Positions 14,956 to 23,295 of a stretch of 64,000 nucleotides of DNA are shown here, one piece after another. The notes under the pieces are model-generated. The model saw only the letters and a program-made list of their open reading frames with translations, was not told the origin of the DNA and made no database searches. The DNA is taken from contig CAJTPS010000002.1 of the NCBI GenBank assembly GCA_910578555.1, positions 215,802 through 279,801 on the forward strand. Direction: 5' to 3'. Numbering within the stretch: position 1 is the stretch's first letter; every line of letters starts with the position of its first letter. The position numbers and the translations under genes were made by a program. Source of the DNA: an uncultured Lachnospiraceae bacterium (GTDB taxonomy: Bacteria; Bacillota; Clostridia; Lachnospirales; Lachnospiraceae).

Positions 14956-15588
14956 ATGAAAATCATAAAAGCGGGATATGAGATTTTAACAGAAATTTCA
15001 GATGGTGGAATTTCGGAATTGCAGCACATCGAGAAAATAGGGCGAGTGTGTTACAAATCCGAGGATAAAATCACGGAGGATGGAGAATCAGCAAAGAAAT
15101 TTGTCAAGATGATTATTGAAAGAGGACACGAGGCTATGATTGAACATTCCTCTTTGTCGGTCAAATTTATTGTTGACAGAGGGGTATCACATGAACTTGT
15201 GCGGCACAGAATAGCGTCATTTGCACAGGAAAGCACACGGTACTGCAATTACAGTAAGGATAAGTTTGATAATGGTGTGACTTTCATCAAGCCGCTTTTC
15301 TTTGATGATACAAAATATCAAAGGTGGCTGGCGGCTATGGCTGACGCTGAAAGCGCATATCTTGATTTGCTGAATAGCGGAGCGACACCGCAGGAGGCGC
15401 GTTCTGTATTGCCGAACAGCACAAAGACGGAAATTACCATTACGGCGAATTACAGAGAGTGGAGAAATTTATTTAAGCTTCGGACAGCAAATGCGGAACA
15501 CCCTCAAATGCGAGAGGCAACAATTCCATTATTGAAAGAATTAAAAGAGAAGTTGCCAATTATCTTTGATGATATTGAGCCTGAATGA
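14956..15588 (+). CDS. thyX: Flavin-dependent thymidylate synthase ThyX
   Basis: 210 residues, ATG after AGGAGG. The ThyX signature RHRIASFAQESTRY (residues 83-96: Arg83-His-Arg, Ser88, Ser93, Arg95) and HSSLSVKFIVDR precede a C-terminal helix with TEITITANYREWRNLFKLR. It methylates dUMP using methylene-tetrahydrofolate and FADH2, supplying dTMP for phage replication. It sits inside the VWA/PP2C/kinase cluster, so co-expression is likely; a functional link is not shown. Confidence 0.92.
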   Translation: MKIIKAGYEILTEISDGGISELQHIEKIGRVCYKSEDKITEDGESAKKFVKMIIERGHEAMIEHSSLSVKFIVDRGVSHELVRHRIASFAQESTRYCNYSKDKFDNGVTFIKPLFFDDTKYQRWLAAMADAESAYLDLLNSGATPQEARSVLPNSTKTEITITANYREWRNLFKLRTANAEHPQMREATIPLLKELKEKLPIIFDDIEPE

Positions 15589-15600
15589 TTTAAATGTGTG

Positions 15601-15620
15601 GGGCGGTGCAAAAGCCGCCC
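15601..15620 (+). repeat. GGGCGG/CCGCCC hairpin
   Basis: 6-bp GC stem with 8-nt loop between thyX and the next gene. No U-tract. Possibly a processing or attenuation hairpin. Confidence 0.4.
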
Positions 15621-15640
15621 TGTAAAGAAAGGTGGATATT

Positions 15641-15967
15641 ATGAACAGGATGACGATAAATGGAACAACAATTTCATGTTCTGGAAACAATGTAGTAATT
15701 TCAAACGGAAAAGTGATTGTAGATGGTAATTTAATTCAAACAGATATAGGGAATAACGCACAAGTAACAATAGAGGGAGATGTGAACAAAATTGAATGTT
15801 CTGGTTCGATTGAAGTTCATGGAAACAGCGGAGAAATTGATTGTGGAGGAAGTTGCACAATAAGAGGAAACGTAAAAGGAGATGTAGATTGTGGCGGTTC
15901 TTGTACTTGCGGAGATGTATCTGGCGATATTAACGCAGGAGGAAGTGTAAAGTGTATTAGAAAATAA
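15641..15967 (+). CDS. Beta-helix, bactofilin-like repeat protein
   Basis: 108 residues, start at the ATG after AAAGGTGG. Short repeats of the form G-V-GDV-CGGSC run through residues 40-108 and read as a right-handed beta helix, similar to the polymer-forming (bactofilin-like) proteins of phages. Cysteines recur with the repeat. It could form a filament or scaffold. It is co-directional with the phosphatase gene, 21 nt away. Confidence 0.6.
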   Translation: MNRMTINGTTISCSGNNVVISNGKVIVDGNLIQTDIGNNAQVTIEGDVNKIECSGSIEVHGNSGEIDCGGSCTIRGNVKGDVDCGGSCTCGDVSGDINAGGSVKCIRK

Positions 15968-15988
15968 TATGCAGAAAAGAGGGTAAAT

Positions 15989-16651
15989 ATGTTCATAAAT
16001 AAAATCGGCATGGAGCATTTGGAAACCGGAATGAACTGTCAGGATTACGGGTTTGTCGGAGAAAGAAGTTCCTATGTGTGTGACGGATGTTCAGAGGGGA
16101 AACATTCAGAGGTTGGAGCAAAGTTATTTTGCCATTTACTGCAAAGCCAATATCAGCATTGCTTTAACGAGAGAAACTATATTGATATAAATGAAGCGTT
16201 TAGCAGAATGGTGCGGATTATAGGAGGAAATCCAAATTGGAAACGCGATTTTTTATGCTTTACCATTCTTCGGTTGGCTGAATGCGCGGATTGTTTTACC
16301 GTATCATACTGCGGCGACGGATACATAATCCTACAAGACCGCAACGGAAACATAGCCTTTGAGGAATTATCAGACGGCGAATACCCAAAATACTACATCT
16401 ACAACTACATTGAGCCGGAATATCTGAAACACTACAAAGACGGCGTTTCCTTTTCACAAAAGACATTTTCCAAAGAAAAATACGCCAAAGTCGGCATAGC
16501 AAGCGACGGTCTGCGGTACATCTTGCAGGCTGATGAAGAATTACGAGAGGAATTTATAAACTGCCTGAAATCGGGCAAGGAACTGAAAACAAAGCTGTTT
16601 ATCAATCGCAATCATAAGATTTTCAAAGATGATGTGACGATTGTGTTTTGA
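15989..16651 (+). CDS. PP2C-family protein phosphatase
   Basis: 220 residues. NCQDYGFVGERSSYVCDGCSEG holds the first metal-binding Asp32, CGDGYIIL follows, KVGIASDGL the middle Asp and DDVTIVF the last. This is a compact PP2C Ser/Thr phosphatase. Its expected substrate is the neighbouring kinase or the VWA partner, as in TerY-P triads. It ends 10 nt before the methyltransferase-like gene. Confidence 0.82.
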   Translation: MFINKIGMEHLETGMNCQDYGFVGERSSYVCDGCSEGKHSEVGAKLFCHLLQSQYQHCFNERNYIDINEAFSRMVRIIGGNPNWKRDFLCFTILRLAECADCFTVSYCGDGYIILQDRNGNIAFEELSDGEYPKYYIYNYIEPEYLKHYKDGVSFSQKTFSKEKYAKVGIASDGLRYILQADEELREEFINCLKSGKELKTKLFINRNHKIFKDDVTIVF

Positions 16652-16661
16652 GGTGATTTTA

Positions 16662-17333
16662 TTGAGAGTTTTAGTAGCCTGTGAGGAAAGCCAAAGAGTT
16701 TGTATAGAATTTCGGAAATTAGGTCATGAGGCATATTCCTGCGACATTGAACCGTGCAGCGGAGGACATGAAGAATGGCATATACAGAATGATGTGCTTC
16801 CGATTTTGAATGGAAACTGTGAATTTCAGACAGTAGACAGTGCGACACATAGAATTGGCGGTAAATGGGATATGATTATTGCTTTTCCGCCTTGTACATA
16901 TCTTTCCAATGCAGGAGCAAGGCACTTGTGGAAAAACCACGAATTAAACCAAGAGCGGTACAAAAAAGGACTTGCGGCAAAGGAATTTTTTATGCAGATA
17001 TTTAATGCCGATTGTGAGCGGATTGCAATAGAGAACCCAACGCCAAGTAAAATTTATGAATTGCCCGAAAAGTCGCAAGTGGTACAACCTTATCAATTCG
17101 GACACCTGTACACCAAAAGAACGCAACTTTGGTTAAAAGGATTGCTGCCGCTTGAACCTACAGAAATTGTTGAGCCTATCGCTACATGGTGTCCAAGCGG
17201 TTCATATTCTCACAAGCATGGAGATAAACACAGAGGAATGTTTACAACAGATAGAGCCAAGAACAGAGCAAAAACATTTGAAGGTATTGCAAGGGCTATG
17301 GCTGAACAGTGGGGAGGTATAACATGCCAATAA
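16662..17333 (+). CDS. DNA cytosine methyltransferase-like protein
   Basis: About 223 residues from a TTG spaced 5 nt after AGGTGA. RVLVACEESQRVCIEFRKLG resembles the SAM loop, IIAFPPCTYLSNAG carries the PPC motif IV with the catalytic-type Cys, and IENPTPSK stands for ENV. The target-recognition region is very short, so a true cytosine-5 methyltransferase activity is unproven; it may act on another substrate. Position between phosphatase and kinase, with a 10-nt overlap to the kinase, ties it to that cluster. Confidence 0.62.
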   Translation: MRVLVACEESQRVCIEFRKLGHEAYSCDIEPCSGGHEEWHIQNDVLPILNGNCEFQTVDSATHRIGGKWDMIIAFPPCTYLSNAGARHLWKNHELNQERYKKGLAAKEFFMQIFNADCERIAIENPTPSKIYELPEKSQVVQPYQFGHLYTKRTQLWLKGLLPLEPTEIVEPIATWCPSGSYSHKHGDKHRGMFTTDRAKNRAKTFEGIARAMAEQWGGITCQ

Positions 17334-19012
17334 AATTTGACACCACAACCCGGACGCCATTAACCGAGGGAGGCGAGGGTTACATATACGAACACAACGG
17401 AAAAATTATAAAGACTTTCAAGCCGCGCATTGACATAGCAGCAAAGGAGAGAAAAGTAAATGCGCTGATGAAAACAACACTTCCTAAGGCTGTTATAACG
17501 CCCATAGACACGGTTTTAGATATGCGAGGTAGATTTATCGGCTACTGCATGGAAAAAGTGTGTGGAGAGGAATTTAAACGGTTATCGAACCGAAAATTTG
17601 TGACTGCAAACAATATCACGACAAAGGACATTTTAGGATTGCTTGTCAAGGTTAAGTCTGTGCTGGTGGAAATCCACAAGCAGAATATCTATGTCGGTGA
17701 TTTGAACGACCAGAACATTTTATTTGATACCGCCGGAAACATTTATTTGATTGACTGCGACAGTTGGACGGTTGGCGGCGACAAATGCACCGTTGCAATG
17801 GATATGTTCAAAGACCCGCATTTGAAAGCGGATAATTTCAATGCTGATACCGACAATTACGCCTTTATGGTGCTTGCATGGAAATCTTTAACGAGGGTAC
17901 ATCCATTTGGCGGTACAGTTGAGCCAGATATGCCGATTTTAGATAGGATTAGCAAGGGAATATCGGTTATAGATAGGCAGAATGTGAAGTTACCACGATT
18001 GGCAAAAGAGTGGAAAGGTTTTTCACCAGACCTTGTATCGGAATTTAAGTCGGTATTTGAGGACAGTGTTCGGACATTATTGGACAATATGGAAGATATG
18101 CTTGCGAACCTTACACAGTGCAAAAAGGACAAGGAATATTACTACAGCAAATTTTCTTCCTGCCCTTACTGTGACAGTAGCGCACAAATAAATAAAAAGC
18201 CTGTATCACAAGGAAGTGTCAGCGGCTTGAAACTGTATGCAATATATGACGGAACGAAGATTAAGGCGGTGTTTGACAGGCATACATATCTTGACAATGA
18301 GGGATTTGTCCATAACGGAAACCAGACAACGGCATTTTTCCCTATGGCAAGATACCACTACACAAAAGACGGAATGGCAGTTTTGAAACTGCCGGACTGC
18401 ATTACGTTCCGCAACGGCAAAGATTATCAGATTGACAAGAAATACAAGTCTGCAATCGAAGTATGCGGAAACAAGATTTACTACATTTCGGCAAAGAACA
18501 CGCTAACACAGCTTGAAATCATGCCGAGTGGTAACGGAATTAAGAACATATGTAAGGTCAGCAACACAGCGTATTTTGCGGTCAGTGGAGATAATTATTG
18601 CGTCATCAACTACTACACTGGAAAAATTATTGTGAATATCAACGGAACAAATACGGTAATTGACTACGATTCGGACATTGTGAATTACGGTATACACCAT
18701 GATGAAGTTTCGGGGAAATGGCTGATTATCTTGGAGGACAGCAAAGGGAAATTCAGCACGTTTGTTATCAACGGCGGCACGGTGGAATATCAGACAGACG
18801 CAATCAAATACATCTGTCAGCTTAATTGCCCTTGCATTTACAACTCAAATATCTTTATCCCAGTTGACGGGAAAATCAGGGGATATTCTTACAAGAAATC
18901 GGCATTTAAGGATTTTGAATGCAGCGTAGTATCGGAGGAAAGCAAACTGATTAAAGAGAAAAACCGCTTTGTGATTGTGAATTTGGAGAATGTTTATTAT
19001 CTGGAGAGTTAG
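17324..19012 (+). CDS. Atypical Ser/Thr kinase with zinc ribbon and beta-rich tail
   Basis: 562 residues from ATG after GGGGAGG. Kinase domain about 10-265: glycine loop TEGGEGYIYE, Lys30, catalytic VGDLNDQNIL (Asp126, Asn131) and metal-binding DCD (Asp144) in place of HRD and DFG. CPYC at 280-283 marks a zinc ribbon. The last 270 residues are beta-rich, possibly a propeller. The same architecture occurs in the kinase member of TerY-P triads. It probably phosphorylates a partner in response to a signal sensed by the C-terminal part. Confidence 0.82.
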   Translation: MPIKFDTTTRTPLTEGGEGYIYEHNGKIIKTFKPRIDIAAKERKVNALMKTTLPKAVITPIDTVLDMRGRFIGYCMEKVCGEEFKRLSNRKFVTANNITTKDILGLLVKVKSVLVEIHKQNIYVGDLNDQNILFDTAGNIYLIDCDSWTVGGDKCTVAMDMFKDPHLKADNFNADTDNYAFMVLAWKSLTRVHPFGGTVEPDMPILDRISKGISVIDRQNVKLPRLAKEWKGFSPDLVSEFKSVFEDSVRTLLDNMEDMLANLTQCKKDKEYYYSKFSSCPYCDSSAQINKKPVSQGSVSGLKLYAIYDGTKIKAVFDRHTYLDNEGFVHNGNQTTAFFPMARYHYTKDGMAVLKLPDCITFRNGKDYQIDKKYKSAIEVCGNKIYYISAKNTLTQLEIMPSGNGIKNICKVSNTAYFAVSGDNYCVINYYTGKIIVNINGTNTVIDYDSDIVNYGIHHDEVSGKWLIILEDSKGKFSTFVINGGTVEYQTDAIKYICQLNCPCIYNSNIFIPVDGKIRGYSYKKSAFKDFECSVVSEESKLIKEKNRFVIVNLENVYYLES

Positions 19013-19024
19013 GAGGGAATGGAA

Positions 19025-19192
19025 ATGGCAAAGACATATATTGATGTTCCTGTAATTGGGTATAAGACTTGGCTTATTACCACGGGAATTTTTAAGGATG
19101 GAAAATTTGTCGAAGATGAAGAAAATGATTTGATTGACGATTTGAGAAAAAGATACCCATACAGCCATGAAAATAACCATGTAATAAGATAA
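19025..19192 (+). CDS. Small hypothetical protein (55 aa)
   Basis: AGGAGG lies 7 nt upstream. MAKTYIDVPVIGYKTWLITT then an acidic segment. It follows the kinase by 12 nt. Not recognised. Confidence 0.45.
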   Translation: MAKTYIDVPVIGYKTWLITTGIFKDGKFVEDEENDLIDDLRKRYPYSHENNHVIR

Positions 19193-19222
19193 CTGTTTTG
19201 AGATTAAGGAGGCTTAACCGAT

Positions 19223-19531
19223 ATGAGGATTTTATCGCAGGACACAGAAAGAATAGGATTGTTTGATGTTCCATACGAATTATGTGTTGTTACCACTGGA
19301 AAAAATAAGAAAACCGGAAGCTCTTGCATTTATGTGAGATGTAATCTGTTTGGGGAATATTCGGTTGTTGCGGCTGAATATTCAACAATCGAAAAAGCGA
19401 ATAAAGCAATGGATATGCTGAAAAATGTTTACTATGACAGCGAATTATCAAAGTTTAACAATGACGGAACAACATTTTTGACTACGCACTTCCAATTTCC
19501 AAAAGACAACGAGATTGAGGTGTATCCATGA
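19223..19531 (+). CDS. Hypothetical phage protein
   Basis: 102 residues, AAGGAGG site. Mixed alpha/beta: CVVTTGKNKKTGSSCIYVRCN, YSTIEKANKAMDML. Proteins of this size and composition recur in Firmicute phages without known role. Overlaps the next gene by ATGA. Confidence 0.5.
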   Translation: MRILSQDTERIGLFDVPYELCVVTTGKNKKTGSSCIYVRCNLFGEYSVVAAEYSTIEKANKAMDMLKNVYYDSELSKFNNDGTTFLTTHFQFPKDNEIEVYP

Positions 19532-19755
19532 CGCAAAAATTTACTCACAAAGGCTACACACTGACACAGACCGATTACAACCACCACTTTATGATATTTG
19601 CCAGTGATGGACACATGGTTATGCACGTTCCGTATGATAAGCCGCTAACAGAGGAAAAGGCGAGGGAGTTTATAGAACATTATATCTTCCTTACTGAGGA
19701 AACGGACAAATACTTAGATAAGTTAATGGAAGATGATGAGGGCAAAGAATTATGA
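19528..19755 (+). CDS. Hypothetical phage protein
   Basis: 75 residues coupled to both neighbours by ATGA overlaps. FTHKGYTLTQTDYNHHFMIF followed by an acidic helix. No domain recognised. Confidence 0.48.
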   Translation: MTQKFTHKGYTLTQTDYNHHFMIFASDGHMVMHVPYDKPLTEEKAREFIEHYIFLTEETDKYLDKLMEDDEGKEL

Positions 19756-20147
19756 ACATATCCACATTAGAACAAGTCCGAAAGGATTTTGAACATGGAG
19801 TTTACAACATGACAGAAAGCGGAAAATGTACGGGTTGTGGCAACTGCTGTAGCAACATTCTTCCAATGACAGATAGGGAAATTGAGGTTGTCAGGCGGTA
19901 CATAAAGAAACATCACATCAAAGAGTGCAAGCATACAATACCGCTTGCAAAACCAGTTCTTGACATGACCTGCCCGTTTCTCAATACAGATAAGAAAACG
20001 GAGAAATGCACGATTTACAGCGTTCGTCCGGCGATATGCAGATGTTTTATCTGTTCTGAACCGAACGGTGCATTGAAACACAAGGAATTATGGCATGGGG
20101 TTAGAAAGCCCGTGAATGTGAGGGAAACATTTTATGGAAAGGATTGA
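19752..20147 (+). CDS. YkgJ-type cysteine-cluster protein
   Basis: 131 residues. GKCTGCGNCCSNILPMTD and later CPFL...KCTIYSVRPAICRCF give the eight-Cys pattern of the UPF0153/YkgJ family, thought to bind zinc or an Fe-S cluster. Function in phages is unknown. Confidence 0.75.
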   Translation: MNISTLEQVRKDFEHGVYNMTESGKCTGCGNCCSNILPMTDREIEVVRRYIKKHHIKECKHTIPLAKPVLDMTCPFLNTDKKTEKCTIYSVRPAICRCFICSEPNGALKHKELWHGVRKPVNVRETFYGKD

Positions 20148-20151
20148 TGAT

Positions 20152-20448
20152 ATGACCGAAGAAACAAAGCAGAAAATTCAGAAAATCGCACAGACCTATG
20201 GATATGACGCACAGAGCCGCCAGTGCATTGAGGAAATGGCAGAACTGACGCAGGCGATTAACAAGTATTGGCGTAAGCGAGGAAATGGACAGCCAACAGA
20301 TAAAAAAGACTGTTTTGACAATCTTGTTGAGGAAATGGCTGACGTTCAAATCATGTTGTGGCAGTTGGAATATCTGCTAAATGCTGATACTTCAATTATT
20401 ATTCAGCAGAAACTTGATAGGCAGATGGAAAGGATTGAGAGGGAATGA
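20152..20448 (+). CDS. MazG-like nucleotide pyrophosphohydrolase
   Basis: 98 residues from the ATG 9 nt after AAAGGA (an ATG at 20134 is also possible). CIEEMAELTQAINKYWR and LVEEMADVQIMLWQLE are the two metal-binding EExxE...EExxD helices of all-alpha NTP pyrophosphatases. It would hydrolyse (d)NTPs or alarmone-like nucleotides. It fits the nucleotide-metabolism theme with ThyX. Confidence 0.8.
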   Translation: MTEETKQKIQKIAQTYGYDAQSRQCIEEMAELTQAINKYWRKRGNGQPTDKKDCFDNLVEEMADVQIMLWQLEYLLNADTSIIIQQKLDRQMERIERE

Positions 20449-20648
20449 AAGTATTTGTAATAGATAGAACAGACCGTTATTCATATTGCGACAACTACAA
20501 AGCGGTTGTTGTTGCAGAAGATGAACTCCATGCTGAAAGATATGCAAGATGGAAAATAAGTGACTTTAAGAAAGCAAAACTCAAAGTAACCGAGGTTGAT
20601 TTGGAGGCAGGAGAACAGATTTTATCTGTTGAAAATGTCGGAGCATAA
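20445..20648 (+). CDS. Hypothetical phage protein
   Basis: 67 residues, coupled by ATGA. MKVFVIDRTDRYSYCDNYKAVVVAEDE is a start shared by several phage proteins. Ferredoxin-like alpha/beta pattern possible. No function. Confidence 0.5.
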   Translation: MKVFVIDRTDRYSYCDNYKAVVVAEDELHAERYARWKISDFKKAKLKVTEVDLEAGEQILSVENVGA

Positions 20649-20758
20649 AAGGAAGTGATTTGATTGATTTTGAAGTGTTCGTAAAGGAAAACGTAAATTG
20701 TTAAAAACCACCACAATCAGAAATGGAATGAATAATTTTATTATGGCAGGTGATTAGA

Positions 20759-21238
20759 TTGGAAGAATGGAAACCAATACAAGGCTCTGATAATGCGTTT
20801 GTTTCAAATTATGGAAGGATAAAACGCAACGGAGAAATTGCAAAGCAAAAAGCAGACTCGGAGGGATATTTCCGTGTAAGTGTTGGCGGTAGGCGTGATA
20901 GGGTGCATAGGTTTGTTGCTGAATGTTTTGTTGATAATCCGTATGGAAAGAAAATTGTAAACCATAAGAACGGCAACAAGCAAGACAATAGGGCGGTTAA
21001 TCTTGAGTGGTGTACCGAAAGAGAAAATTCTCTACTTGCAGGAAAGAATGGGCAGTTAAGTGGCGTATCAAAGAAAAGAAGAGTGCTTGCTATTTCTATG
21101 AAAACAGGTGATAAGACAGAATTTTCCAGTCAAGCGGAGGCGGAAAAATCTCTCGGAATACCAAACGCAGAGATAAACAAAGCATTAAGAGGAAAAAGGA
21201 AAACTTCGCACGGATATGTTTTCTTATATTTAGATTAA
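20759..21238 (+). CDS. HNH homing endonuclease (NUMOD4-HNH-NUMOD1)
   Basis: 159 residues from TTG after AGGTGAT (GTG 20750 is an alternative). N-terminal NUMOD4 (EEWKPIQGSDNAFVSNYGRI), HNH core (HRFVAECFVDNP, VNHKNGNKQDNRAVNLEW), C-terminal NUMOD1 helix-turn-helix (SQAEAEKSLGI). This is a complete I-HmuI-like free-standing endonuclease that spreads by cutting unoccupied sites. Confidence 0.85.
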   Translation: MEEWKPIQGSDNAFVSNYGRIKRNGEIAKQKADSEGYFRVSVGGRRDRVHRFVAECFVDNPYGKKIVNHKNGNKQDNRAVNLEWCTERENSLLAGKNGQLSGVSKKRRVLAISMKTGDKTEFSSQAEAEKSLGIPNAEINKALRGKRKTSHGYVFLYLD

Positions 21239-21258
21239 AAGAAAGCGAGGTGGTTCAG

Positions 21259-21954
21259 ATGTTCGTTAGATGTATCGGCACTGGCAGTAGCGGAAATTGT
21301 TACGCCTTATATGACAATGACGGCAAGATACTTCTCTTAGATTTGGGTTTAGCGAGAAAGCAAATACTTAAAGGAATTGACTTTAATGTATCTGATGTTG
21401 TCGGGGCGGTAGTCAGCCACGGACACGGCGACCACGCAAAGGCGGTTAAGGACTTTGAGAATATGGGAATACCCGTTTTCAAGCCATTTGACGAAACAAA
21501 GGCTTGCCCTCTCAAAATCAGATATGGCAGTTTCAGTATACAGGCGTTCAAAGTTCCGCATGACGGAGTGCCTTGCTACGGATTTTACATAACGGTTGAC
21601 GGGCACAGAATTTTGTATGCTACGGACTTTGAATATCTGCCATGTTCTTTTAAGAATGTGCGGCTTACGGATATGATTGTGGAGTGCAACCACCAAACGG
21701 AATTAGTTGACAAAGGACAAGCTAAATATCCTCACCAGATAAAAGGTCACTGTTCGCTTGACACGCTGATTGAAAAGGTCATTAAAGAGAACATGACAAG
21801 CGACCTCAGAACGATTGTATTGGGCCATTTAAGTGGTGATAGTGCAAACCCAGAGGAATGTTTGTCGGAGGTTCAAAGTGTCGCAGGAGATGGCGTTAAA
21901 TGCGTCTGTGCGGCGGCGGGATTGGAAACAGAATTGAGTTTAACACCATTTTGA
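21259..21954 (+). CDS. MBL-fold hydrolase, YycJ-like
   Basis: 231 residues, ATG after GAGGTGG. GTGSSGNCYAL start and metal motif SHGHGDHAKA (H-x-H-x-D-H), later FKVPHDGVP, YATDFEY and LGHLSGD. This is the YycJ/WalJ branch of metallo-beta-lactamase-fold nucleases. In host cells YycJ has been linked to DNA metabolism; in phages the role is unclear. Confidence 0.8.
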   Translation: MFVRCIGTGSSGNCYALYDNDGKILLLDLGLARKQILKGIDFNVSDVVGAVVSHGHGDHAKAVKDFENMGIPVFKPFDETKACPLKIRYGSFSIQAFKVPHDGVPCYGFYITVDGHRILYATDFEYLPCSFKNVRLTDMIVECNHQTELVDKGQAKYPHQIKGHCSLDTLIEKVIKENMTSDLRTIVLGHLSGDSANPEECLSEVQSVAGDGVKCVCAAAGLETELSLTPF

Positions 21955-21956
21955 AA

Positions 21957-21976
21957 AGGGCGACTATTCGCCGCCC
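21957..21976. terminator. GC hairpin between convergent genes
   Basis: GGGCG and CGCCC arms lie at the shared 3' ends of the MBL gene and the minus-strand ribbon-helix-helix gene. It has little U-tract and might end transcription in both directions. Confidence 0.4.
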
Positions 21977-22113
21977 TCCACAAACTTCTGCAACACAGTA
22001 ATGACAAGGTTGTTAAAACTCCGATTTTCCTTTTTGGCGATTTCCTCTAACTTTGCCTTTAAGTCTTTCGGAATTGTAATGTTGGTGCGTGTTTTATCTT
22101 CTCCTATTGCCAT
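21964..22113 (-). CDS. Ribbon-helix-helix (Arc/CopG-like) regulator
   Basis: 49 residues, GGAGG site. KTRTNITIPKDLKAKLEEIA gives a beta strand and helix, then RSFNNLVITVLQKFVE the second helix: a minimal RHH repressor. It is the only leftward gene inside the early region besides the CI-like repressor, and is divergent from an HNH gene across a spacer with repeated GTGGTATCA boxes. Expected to autoregulate and repress the rightward genes. Confidence 0.75.
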   Translation of the reverse strand: MAIGEDKTRTNITIPKDLKAKLEEIAKKENRSFNNLVITVLQKFVEGGE

Positions 22114-22145
22114 ATGACCGCCTCCAATCTTATGTATTAGATTTT

Positions 22146-22174
22146 ATTGTACCATGATGTTTTAGTGGTGTCAA
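22146..22174 (-). promoter_or_regulatory. Promoter of the RHH gene
   Basis: Minus strand TTGACA (22174-22169), 17-bp spacer, TACAAT (22151-22146). One GTGGTGTCA box overlaps the -35, consistent with autorepression. Confidence 0.75.
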
Positions 22175-22242
22175 TAAAATGTTTCGGTGGTATCACTTTG
22201 GTGTTGCAATATTGTGTTAAAAGTGGTATAATAGTGGTATCA
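22165..22242 (+). repeat. GTGGTATCA operator repeats
   Basis: Four same-strand copies: GTGGTGTCA (22165), GTGGTATCA (22187), GTGGTATAA (22223), GTGGTATCA (22234). Two spacings are 22 and 11 bp, i.e. whole helical turns. Direct repeats of about 9 bp are typical RHH operator arrays. They flank or overlap both divergent promoters. Confidence 0.7.
22204..22232 (+). promoter_or_regulatory. Rightward promoter of the mid-early operon
   Basis: TTGCAA (22204-22209), 17-bp spacer, TATAAT (22227-22232). A GTGGTATAA box covers the -10 and another lies just downstream. It probably drives the HNH, SSB and methyltransferase genes. Confidence 0.75.
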
Positions 22243-22262
22243 TTAGAAAAGGAAGTGGATAG

Positions 22263-22862
22263 ATGAAAGAAGTTTGGAAAGATGTTGTCGGATATGAGGG
22301 GATTTATGAAGTTTCAAATATCGGAAACGTCAGAAGTTTGGACAGATACGTTTCTGGAAAGATGAATAGCAAACATTTTGTGAAAGGAAAGGTTTTTAAG
22401 TTACAAAAATCGCACAAAGGATATAAAACTGTTATTTTGCATAAACACGGAAAAGCGAGTCAAAAACAAGTGCATAGATTGGTTGCAGAGGCATTTATTT
22501 CAAATCCTTTTAATTTACCACAAGTAAATCACAAAGATACGAACAAAGAAAATAACTGCGTTAATAATCTCGAATGGATTACAAATTATGACAATATGCA
22601 ACACGCTATGAGAAATGGATGCTTTGGAGAATTTACAGACAGACAAAGATGTGCAGTTATGGAAAACATAATAAAATGCCATGAAAAGCAAAAGAAAAAT
22701 GTAATTCAGTTAGATGATTTTGGAAATATCATTGCAGAATACGAGAGCATAAAACAAGCAGAAAAAGAAACTGGCATAAATAATAGCAAAATCACTATGT
22801 GTTGTAAAGGGAAAAGGAAACATGCTGGTGGATTTTGTTGGAGATATGAAAAAGGAGAATGA
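22263..22862 (+). CDS. HNH homing endonuclease (NUMOD4-HNH-NUMOD1)
   Basis: 199 residues. NUMOD4 (EVWKDVVGYEGIYEVSNIGNVR), HNH (HRLVAEAFISNP, VNHKDTNKENNCVNNLEWIT) and C-terminal NUMOD1 (SIKQAEKETGINNSKITM). It is the second complete gene of this family, only distantly similar to the one at 20.8 kb. It lies first after the RHH-controlled promoter, so the promoter may belong to the genes it has displaced downstream. Confidence 0.85.
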   Translation: MKEVWKDVVGYEGIYEVSNIGNVRSLDRYVSGKMNSKHFVKGKVFKLQKSHKGYKTVILHKHGKASQKQVHRLVAEAFISNPFNLPQVNHKDTNKENNCVNNLEWITNYDNMQHAMRNGCFGEFTDRQRCAVMENIIKCHEKQKKNVIQLDDFGNIIAEYESIKQAEKETGINNSKITMCCKGKRKHAGGFCWRYEKGE

Positions 22863-22866
22863 GGAT

Positions 22867-23280
22867 ATGAATAAATCTTATTTTACAGGACGCACAACAA
22901 AGGATATTGAAATCAGATACACGCAAGGAGAAAACCAGACAGCATTAGGAAGATTCAGCCTTGCGGTTGAAACAGGATATAAAGACAAAAAACGGACGGA
23001 TTTCTTTAATATGACAGCATGGGGCAAGACCGCTGAAACAATGGAGAAATATATTCCAAAAGGCACAAAGATAATTGTTGAGTGCGAGGCAAGGCAGAAT
23101 AATTATACCGACCGTAACGGAAATAAGGTCAATACAGTTGATTTTACGGTTCTGAATTTTGAGTTTGCCGAGAGCAAGAACGCAAACCAGGGCGAAAGAC
23201 CTCAACCTGCGCCACAGACTGATTCGGATGGGTTCATGTCAATACCGGATGGAATTGATTCTGAACTTCCATTTTCGTAA
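22867..23280 (+). CDS. ssb: Single-stranded DNA-binding protein
   Basis: 137 residues. The start MNKSYFTGRTTKDIEIRYTQ is chosen after GGAG; the upstream frame overlaps the HNH gene. The OB-fold core runs to about residue 105 (FFNMTAWGKTAETMEKYIPKG), then a Pro/Gln linker and the conserved acidic tip DSELPFS that recruits SSB partners. Canonical phage SSB for replication. Confidence 0.92.
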   Translation: MNKSYFTGRTTKDIEIRYTQGENQTALGRFSLAVETGYKDKKRTDFFNMTAWGKTAETMEKYIPKGTKIIVECEARQNNYTDRNGNKVNTVDFTVLNFEFAESKNANQGERPQPAPQTDSDGFMSIPDGIDSELPFS

Positions 23281-23295
23281 AGAGAGGTGTTTTTG

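Noticed and set aside
15641..15967. Tandem DNA repeat or minisatellite
   Set aside because: The periodicity is at protein level (beta-helix repeats); DNA identity between repeats is low.
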